Source of the DNA: Alteromonas sp. KUL49
GTDB taxonomy: Bacteria > Pseudomonadota > Gammaproteobacteria > Enterobacterales > Alteromonadaceae
Length of the DNA: 56,226 bases
Reading direction: 5' to 3'
Assembly (NCBI RefSeq): GCF_006538345.1
Contig: NZ_BJKL01000014.1
Coordinates: 1-56,226, forward strand
This document shows positions 9,598 to 23,395 of the stretch, piece after piece. Under the pieces are notes generated by a model. The model was not told the origin of the DNA. It searched no databases and was given only the letters and a program-made list of their open reading frames with translations. The position numbers and the translations under genes were made by a program. Each line of letters begins with the position of its first letter. The stretch's first letter is position 1.

Positions 9598-12549
9598 ATG
9601 GGTCACAAACTATCAAAAATCACGTTAGCACTGCTATCAGCGAGCTCGCTAAGCATTGCTGCAACAGCAAACGCACAAGAAGAACCAACTGAAGATTCGC
9701 TTGAGGTTATTCAGGTTTCTGGTATTCGCGCCTCTCTAGCCAGCGCACTCAATGAAAAACGTTACAGCAATAACCTTGTTGAGGTTATTGAAGCCGAAGA
9801 TATTGGTAAGCTTCCGGATCAAAATTTGGCGGAAGTATTAGAGAACATCACTGGTATCCAAATAACTCGTGAAGCGGGTGTAGGTACCGGTGTACAAATT
9901 CGTGGTACTGATGCGAACCGTACGGAAATTAATGGTGTGTCAACAGTAGGCTCCGGCGCAGGCCGAAGCGGTATTGACTTTGAAGACGTTTCTGCCTCAA
10001 TTATCGCAGGGTTAGAGGTAACAAAATCACCAGACGCGAAGACTATTGAAGGTTCAGTAGGTGGTACTATCAACCTTAAAACCATTCGCCCATTACAACT
10101 ATCAGAGAGACTTGCAGCGTTTCGCGTTCAGGGCGAAAACAGCAGCTTAACTACAGATAGCAACTTTCAACCAAGGTTATCAGGTACATTCGGTGATAAC
10201 TGGGAAAACGAAAATGGTCGTTTTGGTGTAGTAATTAGCGCAAGTTATGCTGAACAAGACGTATCAGCATTCCGTCCTCGTGCTGACCGAGACAATTTGG
10301 TGGCATCAGACAGTGGTTTTGCCAGTGCACAGTCTTTCGATTTTCTACCTATTCAGTTTTTAGTACAAGACTACGATAACTTTGAATATGAAACTAAGAA
10401 CTTCGTGGGTACTTTCGAATGGGCTCCTAATGACAATACAAAGTTCTTTTTTGACGCGGTAATCAATGACCAAGAGCGTTTACAAGAGAGTTCTCGCGTA
10501 CAGGCGTCTGGTGTAAGCGCACTGAATGACATATCTGTTCCCGACTCTTTTGAAACTGTCAATTTTGGTTCATTAGGTGGTACAAACTTGGGCAGTATTC
10601 AAGCAGCGTTAACTGGTATTATTCCAGTAAACTTGGATAACGATGACGACGATCCAAACCTTCGTCTATCCACAGATACAAACTCTCGTGTAACAAAAAG
10701 CGAAATCTTCCGTCTGGGCGGTGAGTGGCAGGGTGATAAGCTGTTTGTCAGCGCAGAGATTGCGTCTTCCTCTTCAGACACAACAACACCTAGTTTTAAC
10801 ACCACACTCAACTTCATTAACCCGAACGCGCCGCTGGACGCGGGTGGCGGTAACGATAATAGCGTGCCTTTCCAATATGACTTAACAGGTGGTGCATTAA
10901 CTTTCGGGATTGCTTCAGGTGCAGATTATGCGCCAACGGTAGAGCAGCTGATGGACCCGTACAACGTTGTTTTACGTGACGTGAATATTGGTCGTGATAC
11001 TACTGAAAACAGCGAAGACGCAGCTCGTGTAGACTTCACTTATTACCTAGATAGTATGATTACTTCTGTCGATTTTGGTTATCGCTACAGTAAATCTACT
11101 AGTGTTAGAGAAGATATAGGTACAAGTGTTGGCTTGCGTTCAATGACTGATAGTCCGCGTGGTGATTTGTTCTCTGAGCTATTAGTCGCTGGTCCAGATA
11201 ACTTTGACGCTGCAGATGGTCGCGAGCTCTTCGTAAAAGATTTCTTACTTATTAACCCTGAGTTGGTCGCGTCAAGCCCTGACTATGTGCTTTCCGTACT
11301 TCAAGATGCGATGACCGCGCATGGTTCGAGCCGTTCGCTAAGTGCGCCTACTGCTAGCTCATCAGGCTTCTTCGATATTGAAGAGGAAACGCACGCGCTA
11401 TACGCACAAGCTAACTTTGAGTACGAAATGTTCCGCGGTAATTTCGGTGTTCGTTACTTACAAACAGACATCACATCAGTGGGTAACTCTATTACTGAAG
11501 ATGATGCTGGTAACGAATTAGTTTCGCGTATTGAATCTACGGGAGATTACGATTTTGTGCTTCCTCGCTTGAACATTGTGGCTGATGTTACTGATGACGT
11601 TATTGTTCGCTTCGGTGCAGGTAAAGATATTCGTCGCCCAGACTTTAATGACTTATCTACGTCTGTAACCTTCAGCACGAGTCCGAACCCTAACGTTGAA
11701 ATCGGTAACCCAGGTCTACTGCCTGAAGAGGTTATTTCTTACGACCTTTCTGCCGAATGGTATTTTGCTGAGGCTAGCGTGGTAAGTGTGGGTATTTTCC
11801 ACAAAACGCGCAAAGATCTTCACGTTGAACAAATTGTGAGTCCGTTTGAAGACCCAACAACTGGCTACCGTGACTTAACTGACCCTTGTGAACAAGGTGG
11901 TATCTTTAACCCTATTGCAGACATCAACGTTTTCGGACCTGATTTAGGTACTGGTGTTTGTGTGGGTACAGAAACTAAGATCAATGATACTGGTGAAACT
12001 ACTCAAAAGGGTATTGAGTTCGCGGTTCAGTACGACTTGGCAGGCTTTGAAGATGAGCTAGGTTGGGCTTCTGGTTTCGGTATTCTCGCTAACTACACCA
12101 TTCAGGAGTTCTCTGGCGGTGAAGCAGAAAATTCTGCGACTAGCCGTGCAAGCAATGTGTTTGCAGCGACTACAGGTGTCGACGACATTGATGTATCAGC
12201 AGTTCAAGGTCTACTGAATCTTTCAGAAAATGCGTACAACATTACGCTTTATTATGAAAAGTATGGACTATCAGCTCGTATGAGATATACATGGCGTGAA
12301 GGCTATCGTTCAGATGACTTTGGTAGCACGTCAAGCTTCCCTTGGGGCTTCCCAGTGTATCAAGATGACCGTGGTCAGCTAAATGCGAGTATTACGTATG
12401 ATGTGAACGAGCAACTTAATATTGGTCTAGAGGCAGTAAACATCACTGAATCTGAAGTAAACCAATATTGTGTAAACGAAGGTTCATTGCTTTGTTTCCA
12501 AGGTCTAACAGACCGCCGTGTAACACTGGGAGCAAGCTACAGATTCTAA
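9598..12549 (+). CDS. TonB-dependent outer-membrane receptor (TonB-Xanth-Caul type)
   Basis: 983 aa from ATG 9598 (MGHKLSKITLALLSASS). It has a signal peptide ending near ANAQ, a TonB-box-like VIQVSGIRASL, then a plug domain with IEAEDIGKLPDQNLAEVLENITGI and VQIRGTDANRTEINGV, and a long beta-barrel ending in SYRF (C-terminal Phe for Bam recognition). This signature is the TIGR01782 subfamily, often used for oligosaccharide uptake in marine and plant-associated proteobacteria. No polysaccharide-degrading gene is adjacent, so the substrate is unknown. It is monocistronic, bounded by a long regulatory region and a terminator. An in-frame upstream ATG (9562) is rejected because it precedes the signal peptide. 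Confidence 0.93.
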   Translation: MGHKLSKITLALLSASSLSIAATANAQEEPTEDSLEVIQVSGIRASLASALNEKRYSNNLVEVIEAEDIGKLPDQNLAEVLENITGIQITREAGVGTGVQIRGTDANRTEINGVSTVGSGAGRSGIDFEDVSASIIAGLEVTKSPDAKTIEGSVGGTINLKTIRPLQLSERLAAFRVQGENSSLTTDSNFQPRLSGTFGDNWENENGRFGVVISASYAEQDVSAFRPRADRDNLVASDSGFASAQSFDFLPIQFLVQDYDNFEYETKNFVGTFEWAPNDNTKFFFDAVINDQERLQESSRVQASGVSALNDISVPDSFETVNFGSLGGTNLGSIQAALTGIIPVNLDNDDDDPNLRLSTDTNSRVTKSEIFRLGGEWQGDKLFVSAEIASSSSDTTTPSFNTTLNFINPNAPLDAGGGNDNSVPFQYDLTGGALTFGIASGADYAPTVEQLMDPYNVVLRDVNIGRDTTENSEDAARVDFTYYLDSMITSVDFGYRYSKSTSVREDIGTSVGLRSMTDSPRGDLFSELLVAGPDNFDAADGRELFVKDFLLINPELVASSPDYVLSVLQDAMTAHGSSRSLSAPTASSSGFFDIEEETHALYAQANFEYEMFRGNFGVRYLQTDITSVGNSITEDDAGNELVSRIESTGDYDFVLPRLNIVADVTDDVIVRFGAGKDIRRPDFNDLSTSVTFSTSPNPNVEIGNPGLLPEEVISYDLSAEWYFAEASVVSVGIFHKTRKDLHVEQIVSPFEDPTTGYRDLTDPCEQGGIFNPIADINVFGPDLGTGVCVGTETKINDTGETTQKGIEFAVQYDLAGFEDELGWASGFGILANYTIQEFSGGEAENSATSRASNVFAATTGVDDIDVSAVQGLLNLSENAYNITLYYEKYGLSARMRYTWREGYRSDDFGSTSSFPWGFPVYQDDRGQLNASITYDVNEQLNIGLEAVNITESEVNQYCVNEGSLLCFQGLTDRRVTLGASYRF

Positions 12550-12586
12550 GAAAATAATCATAATTGTGTAAAGCGTGTGTCATTTT

Positions 12587-12611
12587 GCCCCAGCTAGTCT
12601 GGGGCTTTTTT
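12587..12611 (+). terminator. Rho-independent terminator of the receptor gene
   Basis: Stem GCCCCAG (12587-12593) / CTGGGGC (12599-12605), 5-nt loop, followed by six T. Confidence 0.93.
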
Positions 12612-12634
12612 ATGCCTATGTAAAAGACGGGCAT

Positions 12635-12668
12635 AAAAAAACGGTGTGAGCTTGACCCACACCGTTTT
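12635..12668 (-). terminator. terminator of eno
   Basis: 11-bp perfect stem (12638-12648 with 12658-12668, core CGGTGTG/CACACCG). On the minus strand it runs into the U-tract from the A-run at 12635-12641. It faces the preceding terminator, separating the convergent receptor and eno units. Confidence 0.9.
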
Positions 12669-12700
12669 CATTTAAAATACCATTAGACGATATTGATAAC

Positions 12701-14002
<1,302 letters not shown>

Positions 14003-14052
14003 TCAACGATTGATGGGAACACCACGGGAGAAAGTGTTCCCTTATTTAGAAT

Positions 14053-18391
<4,339 letters not shown>

Positions 18392-18429
18392 AAAATGCCT
18401 CGTTTGGTGACTGCGTTTGTTAACATCGC

Positions 18430-18532
18430 AGAGGGAAGCCGACGTTTTATAAAACAGGCGGTTAACCCGTCCTTGAGCGCTCTGCCGCAGCATCCTTGCT
18501 GCGGAAGGTTTTATAAAACGTCGGCTCCCTCT
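18430..18532. repeat. 103-bp palindromic mini-element (MITE/REPIN-like)
   Basis: Outer arms of about 25 bp (18430-18455 and 18508-18532) are inverted copies differing by one base; each arm carries the 12-bp palindrome GTTTTATAAAAC next to CGTCGGC/GCCGACG. Inside lies a second hairpin, CCGCAGC (18485-18491) / GCTGCGG (18498-18504). The whole can fold into a long cruciform. It lies 39 bp upstream of the mutS TTG, between the divergent mutS and pncC. I see no second copy in this window and no clear target-site duplication. Confidence 0.75.
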
Positions 18533-18698
18533 TATACTGTGTTGACGTTCAGCGTTGTATTTAATCAGCGTAGTATTAAGCCCAATATATTGATTGGAAG
18601 ATTCAACTGAGCAAAAAATCAAAACGACATTTTAAGTAATGCCTGATGGGGCAACAAGTATTAATATGTCTTTTAACTATGGATGTGCTGGAGATCGA

Positions 18699-19181
18699 GT
18701 GGTGACGACAAGAACACAATCAGTATTGGCTTTAGGTGAACAACTTCGACAAAGAGGGTGGACGATTTCTTGTGCGGAATCTTGTACTGGTGGTGGATTG
18801 GCATATGCCTTTACTAGCGTGTCTGGAAGCTCGGACTGGTTTAATGTGTCTTGGGTGACCTATTCCAATGACGCTAAGCATCAGAAATTAGATGTGCTCG
18901 AGCACACGTTAACCCAATATGGTGCTGTGTCTGAACAAACTGTTATAGAGATGGCTCAAGGTGTTGCGGCCAAAAGTGGAGCACAAGTGGCTGTGAGTGT
19001 AAGTGGTATCGCCGGGCCCGGTGGTGGTAGTACTGACAAGCCGGTGGGAACCGTGTGGTTCGGTTTCTCACTCAACGGAAATATCAGTGCTGCAAAAATG
19101 CGATTTAGTGGTGACAGAGAAGCGGTAAGAGAGCAAGCCATCGATTATGTACTTGCCAGATGTAATGATTTTTTAGCGTAA
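18699..19181 (+). CDS. pncC: nicotinamide-nucleotide amidase (CinA C-terminal domain)
   Basis: 160 aa from GTG 18699 (GGAG precedes it), matching E. coli PncC (about 165). It deamidates NMN to NaMN in NAD recycling. Seen: SCAESCTGGGLAYAFT, the SGSSDWF segment, VTYSNDAKHQKL, YGAVSEQTV, VSGIAGPGGGSTDKPVGTVWFGF and FSGDREAVREQA. The frame is open from an upstream ATG at 18639, which would add a non-family extension. It precedes the recA region, a common arrangement. Confidence 0.92.
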   Translation: MVTTRTQSVLALGEQLRQRGWTISCAESCTGGGLAYAFTSVSGSSDWFNVSWVTYSNDAKHQKLDVLEHTLTQYGAVSEQTVIEMAQGVAAKSGAQVAVSVSGIAGPGGGSTDKPVGTVWFGFSLNGNISAAKMRFSGDREAVREQAIDYVLARCNDFLA

Positions 19182-19266
19182 TTTTATCTTTTGCTTCCAA
19201 GGCTGTAGGCAAAAGTTTTGGAACCCTTCTATACTCAAGGATTACCTTCATTAACCGGAAAACACT

Positions 19267-19587
19267 GTGGAGCTTGAGTCTGGGCTTGTTGCCGCTCAAA
19301 ATGCGCTGGTAGTTAATCCGCCTGTTCGAGAGCCTCAGCGGGAAGAGGTTAATCGTCAGCAAGAGCAAAACCGTCAAACGACGGAGTATCCACGCACTCA
19401 AGTGGTTGTACGCCAGAGTGCCGAGGCATTTGAACAAGCCGACCAGTTCCAACGACAAAACAATGTTTCTTATGATCAACAGTCAAATTTCAAAGCACGC
19501 CGAGCCCTTGATGCATACGCAAGCTTAGAGCGAGAAGAGCGACGAGAAGAGCTTCAGCAGATATTGGGTGTCGATACCTACGTTTAG
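19267..19587 (+). CDS. small conserved-looking protein upstream of recA
   Basis: 106 aa from GTG 19267. It is very rich in Gln, Arg and Glu, with a disordered-looking middle (REEVNRQQEQNRQTTEYP), and ends in a likely helix RALDAYASLEREERREELQQ followed by ILGVDTYV. I recall similar short C-termini in Alteromonadales hypotheticals but cannot name a family. No signal peptide or membrane segment. It lies between pncC and the LexA-controlled recA promoter. Confidence 0.65.
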   Translation: MELESGLVAAQNALVVNPPVREPQREEVNRQQEQNRQTTEYPRTQVVVRQSAEAFEQADQFQRQNNVSYDQQSNFKARRALDAYASLEREERREELQQILGVDTYV

Positions 19588-19630
19588 TGGAAGTAGGCCA
19601 AAGTTATCCAAATAAATTTTAAATACTGTA

Positions 19631-19660
19631 TTGAAACTGTATGCCTGTACAGTATAGAAT
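19631..19660 (+). promoter_or_regulatory. recA promoter with LexA (SOS) box
   Basis: AACTGTATGCCTGTACAGTA (19635-19654) fits the LexA consensus CTG-N10-CAG. It overlaps a promoter with TTGAAA (19631-19636) and TAGAAT (19655-19660). Placement about 65 bp before the recA start is as in other gammaproteobacteria. Confidence 0.92.
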
Positions 19661-19720
19661 GCACCCATTCGTTGGTAGTATGCCAATCCAAAATTAATTA
19701 TTACTCCAGAGGATCGCTCC

Positions 19721-20764
19721 GTGGACAACAACAAATCTAAAGCCTTATCCGCCGCCGTTGGACAAATTGAAAAACAATTTGGTAAAGGAGCCATCATGCG
19801 CTTGGGTGATAACCAAGCCATGGATATTGAAGCTATTTCTACTGGCTCACTCACCATTGATATCGCGTTGGGTATTGGTGGTCTTCCTTGTGGACGTGTT
19901 GTTGAAATTTACGGGCCTGAGTCATCAGGTAAAACAACTCTAACACTTCAAGTTATTGCCGAGGCACAACGTGCAGGTAAAACTTGTGCATTCGTTGATG
20001 CCGAGCACGCGCTCGACCCTGTATATGCTGGAAAGTTGGGCGTGAATATTGACGATTTGTTGGTATCTCAGCCAGACACAGGTGAGCAAGCACTAGAAAT
20101 TTGTGACATGTTGGTGCGTTCTGGTGCTGTTGACGTTGTGATTGTTGACTCAGTTGCGGCGCTAACACCAAAAGCTGAAATTGAGGGTGACATGGGTGAC
20201 TCTCACGTCGGTTTGCAAGCGCGTTTGATGTCGCAAGCACTACGTAAGTTGACGGCTAACATTAAGCGTTCGAACACACTGTGTATCTTCATCAACCAAA
20301 TTCGTATGAAGATTGGCGTTATGTTCGGTAACCCTGAAACAACGACGGGTGGTAATGCACTTAAGTTCTATTCTTCTGTTCGTCTAGATATTCGCCGAAT
20401 TGGTGCTGTTAAAGAAGGTGACGAGGTTGTAGGTAACGAAACCCGAGTCAAAGTGGTTAAAAATAAAGTTGCGCCTCCGTTCAAACAAGCTGAATTTATG
20501 ATTCGCTATGGTGAGGGTATTAGTAAAGAAGCAGAGCTTATCGATTTAGGTGTTAAGCAAAAGCTGGTAGACAAAGCCGGTGCTTGGTACAGCTATAAAG
20601 GGGATCGCATTGGTCAAGGTAAAGCTAATGTGATGAAATTCTTAAAAGAAAACCCTGAAATTGCCAACGAGATTGAACAGAAAATTCGTGCTGAGTTGCT
20701 GTTGTCAAAATCACTAAAAGCTGAAGAAGAGTTACCAAGCGACGATGAAGCGGAAGCTCCATAA
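19721..20764 (+). CDS. recA: recombinase RecA
   Basis: 347 aa from GTG 19721 (AGAGGA upstream). DNA strand-exchange ATPase and LexA co-protease. Seen: [21 protein letters not shown], Walker [41 protein letters not shown], loop regions [19 protein letters not shown] and [21 protein letters not shown], and an acidic C-terminus ([12 protein letters not shown]). It is followed by its own strong terminator; no recX follows. Confidence 0.98.
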   Translation: MDNNKSKALSAAVGQIEKQFGKGAIMRLGDNQAMDIEAISTGSLTIDIALGIGGLPCGRVVEIYGPESSGKTTLTLQVIAEAQRAGKTCAFVDAEHALDPVYAGKLGVNIDDLLVSQPDTGEQALEICDMLVRSGAVDVVIVDSVAALTPKAEIEGDMGDSHVGLQARLMSQALRKLTANIKRSNTLCIFINQIRMKIGVMFGNPETTTGGNALKFYSSVRLDIRRIGAVKEGDEVVGNETRVKVVKNKVAPPFKQAEFMIRYGEGISKEAELIDLGVKQKLVDKAGAWYSYKGDRIGQGKANVMKFLKENPEIANEIEQKIRAELLLSKSLKAEEELPSDDEAEAP

Positions 20765-20807
20765 ATAACAGCATCGCGTTTTTCTGCGGACAAGTTATAA
20801 CGATTGC

Positions 20808-20842
20808 AAGGCCAGTAGTGTTAACACTACTGGCCTTTTTTC
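20808..20842 (+). terminator. recA terminator
   Basis: Long perfect stem (13 bp: 20808-20820 with 20825-20837, core GGCCAGTAGTG) with a 4-nt loop, then a T-run. Confidence 0.93.
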
Positions 20843-21034
20843 TTTTCAGAATCAGTAATTAAGGTCTATATATAAAAAGATTCAAAGAGTATGTAATAAA
20901 AACATACATCATAGGACTATTAGAATAGAGTGTTGTTGATACTAACGACAAAACAGCAAGTTAACGTACGAGCGTAACGTAATTACGTAGCGTTATGAGC
21001 GTATTATGACTAATGATAGAAAAGGGAATCAAAG
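20843..21034 (+). promoter_or_regulatory. upstream region of natAB with CGTA-rich palindrome
   Basis: No gene. It contains the perfect 12-bp palindrome ACGTAATTACGT (20977-20988) embedded in a run of CGTA/CGTT words (about 20963-20998), plausibly an operator controlling the exporter. Confidence 0.4.
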
Positions 21035-21841
21035 ATGATAGAAATATCGGGCTTGGCGAAGCGGTTTACAGTAGAAAACCCAAAAAAGCTAAGTGAACAA
21101 GAGAAGAAGGACCCGAGATTACAAGGTCGCTATTTTCAATCAGTGCGGGATGTGTCATTTACCTGTGAAAAAGGTCAAGTGCTTGGGTTACTTGGGCCGA
21201 ACGGTGCGGGTAAAACCACCTCTTTACGTATATTGTCTACGGCACTTACCCCTGATGCCGGTACAGTGAAAATTGCTGGTGAGAATGTACTAGAAAATCC
21301 TCTTATCGCTAGAAAGAAAATAGGCTTCTTATCCAGTTCTACTGGTTTGTACGGCCGTCTTTCTGGGCGCGAAAATATCGCTTATTTTGGTCAGTTGCAC
21401 GGTATCGATGACAACATAATCGACGCGCGAATTTCAGAGATGGCAGACCTTCTTGATATGCATAGTTTCTTGGACCGTCGAGCAGAGAATTTTTCATCGG
21501 GAATGAAGCAGAAGATATCTATTGCCCGTGCGGTTATTCATGAACCTGAATTGGTTATTTTAGATGAGCCAACTACGGGGCTGGATATTATGGCCACTTC
21601 AACGGTGATGGAGTTTATTCAGCGTTTAAAAGACAAAGGGACGCCAGTCATCTTTTCTACCCATCACTTAGACGAGGTGCAAACTTTGTGTGACAGAGTC
21701 GTCGTGATTAATTTAGGCGAAACTGTGTTTGATGACACTGTGTCTGCATTTAGTGATTTGTCAGGTGGACGTATGCATGAAAGCTTCTTAAAAACACTGG
21801 AAGGCAGCAAGGAGGTAGAAAACAATGTGGTTAATCTTTAA
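21035..21841 (+). CDS. natA: ABC transporter ATPase, NatA type
   Basis: 268 aa. ABC ATPase with Walker A GPNGAGKTTSLRIL, signature FSSGMKQKISIARA, Walker B LVILDEPTTGLD and the switch His in STHHLDEV. Residues about 12-35 contain a charged insertion (KKLSEQEKKDPRLQGRYF) seen in NatA-like proteins. In Bacillus, NatAB exports Na+. It overlaps natB by 17 bp, so translation is coupled. The substrate here is inferred from the family only. Confidence 0.8.
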   Translation: MIEISGLAKRFTVENPKKLSEQEKKDPRLQGRYFQSVRDVSFTCEKGQVLGLLGPNGAGKTTSLRILSTALTPDAGTVKIAGENVLENPLIARKKIGFLSSSTGLYGRLSGRENIAYFGQLHGIDDNIIDARISEMADLLDMHSFLDRRAENFSSGMKQKISIARAVIHEPELVILDEPTTGLDIMATSTVMEFIQRLKDKGTPVIFSTHHLDEVQTLCDRVVVINLGETVFDDTVSAFSDLSGGRMHESFLKTLEGSKEVENNVVNL

Positions 21842-23021
21842 AAAAGAATTCAAGGAACTCATTCGCGATAGGAAAACGATCATGTTTATGGTGGTTTTGC
21901 CCGTATTGTTGTTTCCTCTTATTATCGGCGTTACTGTGTTCTTCACTAGCTCTGCTATTAAAAAGGCAGAGAGTGAAGTACTTCAATACGCTATCGTGGG
22001 TGATGCGTTTGCGCCTCAAATTGCTCAAGCATTTGTTGATGACACCGAACATTTTGAGCGCGTGGATATTGGCGACAATACCGACTATGCATCCCTCATC
22101 AAAAGTGAAACCTTAGATTTTGTGCTTGTTATACCCGAAGGGTTTGGTGGAGACATCTTGGCATCAGGACAACAAAAGTTGTCGCTGTATTTAAACGATG
22201 CAGGTTTAAATAAAGTCATGAGCCGAGTCTCAGATATTACCGATAAATTTGCTTCAGAGTATCAGGCGACCGCATTCGGAACTTTGGGTTTAAACACTGA
22301 GCAACAGGCCGCACTAATCGAGCCCTTAGTTATCGAAAAAGAGAACATCGCTGATGATCGAGAAGTCTGGGGGGAGCGGATTGGTGGCTTGTTACCCTAT
22401 TTTATTTTCTTCCTTTGTTTACAAGGCGCGATGGCACCTGCAGCAGACCTAGGAGCTGGCGAAAAAGAGAGAGGTACATTAGAGACTTTACTCATATCGC
22501 CAATGGAGCGCTATAAATTGGTATTGGGTAAGTTTCTAACGATTTGTGCTGCTGGTTTGATCACCGCACTAATAACGGTAACATCAATGGCCACGTGGGG
22601 CATTGTCATCTCTCAAGGGATGGCTATTGAATTCGTTGCTGAAATTATGGCACTTGTTGGTATTTTAGATTTTGTACTGATCTTCTTTATGTTGATTCCC
22701 ATTGTGGCAATCTTTGCATCTGCCTTACTCACTTTGTCTATCTATGCGCGGTCATTCAAAGAAGCACAAAGTTATATGGGTGCCATGGTGATGGTGATTA
22801 TATTCCCTGTACTTATTGCAATGATGCCTGGCGTGGAGTTAAAAGGCGGCTGGGTTTGGGTACCGTTGACTAATGTAGCTCTTGCCATGAAAGAGCTGTT
22901 CAAAGGTACGATGGATTACTTTGCACTATTTGGAATATTTACTTCCACAGCAGCAATCGCAGCATTGCTAATTACTTTCTGTGTTTATTGGTTCAACAAA
23001 GAGAAAGTACTGTTTAGATAG
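21825..23021 (+). CDS. natB: ABC transporter permease, NatB type
   Basis: 398 aa ABC-2 type permease. One N-terminal membrane segment (about 20-42), a large extracytoplasmic region (about 45-185) and five or six membrane segments in the second half. The motif GAGEKERGTLETLLISPMERYKLVLGKF after the first C-terminal-half segment is typical of ABC-2 permeases. ATG 21825 lies inside the end of natA. Confidence 0.82.
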   Translation: MWLIFKKEFKELIRDRKTIMFMVVLPVLLFPLIIGVTVFFTSSAIKKAESEVLQYAIVGDAFAPQIAQAFVDDTEHFERVDIGDNTDYASLIKSETLDFVLVIPEGFGGDILASGQQKLSLYLNDAGLNKVMSRVSDITDKFASEYQATAFGTLGLNTEQQAALIEPLVIEKENIADDREVWGERIGGLLPYFIFFLCLQGAMAPAADLGAGEKERGTLETLLISPMERYKLVLGKFLTICAAGLITALITVTSMATWGIVISQGMAIEFVAEIMALVGILDFVLIFFMLIPIVAIFASALLTLSIYARSFKEAQSYMGAMVMVIIFPVLIAMMPGVELKGGWVWVPLTNVALAMKELFKGTMDYFALFGIFTSTAAIAALLITFCVYWFNKEKVLFR

Positions 23022-23030
23022 CAATTGTAT

Positions 23031-23059
23031 CAAGTGGCGGTAATCGGTACCGCCACTTG
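23031..23059. terminator. probable bidirectional terminator
   Basis: 12-bp perfect stem (23031-23042 / 23048-23059, core AAGTGGCGGTA) with a 5-nt loop between the convergent natB and FlhB-like genes. The flanking U-tracts are weak, so termination strength is uncertain. Confidence 0.6.
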
Positions 23060-23082
23060 TAAGTTGTACTGGGTGCTTAGAA

Positions 23083-23395
23083 TCAGGCACTAGTTTTCAC
23101 CTTACCCAGCACGCTTTCCCATCCCTCCGGGATCTTTCCCTGAAGTACATAAGAGTATGCAAGCAGTTCTGCAATAACAAAGTAGAGGGCCTCCGGTATG
23201 TCTTGGCCAACGTCCAATGTGCTCAATATATTACTTAAGTAAGGATCTTCATGAACCAAAACGCCATTTTCTTCAGCAAGTGCAATTATGGCTTCCGCTA
23301 GATCGCCATAACCTTTCGATACTACGCTCGGGGCAGATTTATTATCTACCCTGTTGTATTTTTAAACCGATAGCGCGTTTTGCTTTTTCACTCAT
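23083..23395 (-). CDS. FlhB C-terminal-domain protein (FlhB2/FlhX-like), frameshifted
   Basis: The frame opens at ATG 23395 (MSEKAKRAIGLK), then stops after 17 codons. Removing one T from the T5 run at 23359-23363 gives 103 aa continuing with YNRVDNKSAPSVVSKGYGDL, EENGVLVHEDPYLSNILSTL and AELLAYSYVLQGK. This is the cytoplasmic C-terminal piece of FlhB (after the NPTH cleavage site) as a stand-alone protein. FlhB-C normally contacts FliK to switch export substrate. It overlaps the FliK-like gene by ATGA, so the pair is coupled. There is no flagellar operon nearby. Confidence 0.85.

Noticed and set aside
18392..18622. N-terminal extension of MutS by 77 residues
   Set aside because: The extension translates the palindromic element and lacks any MutS similarity; TTG 18391 gives the family length.
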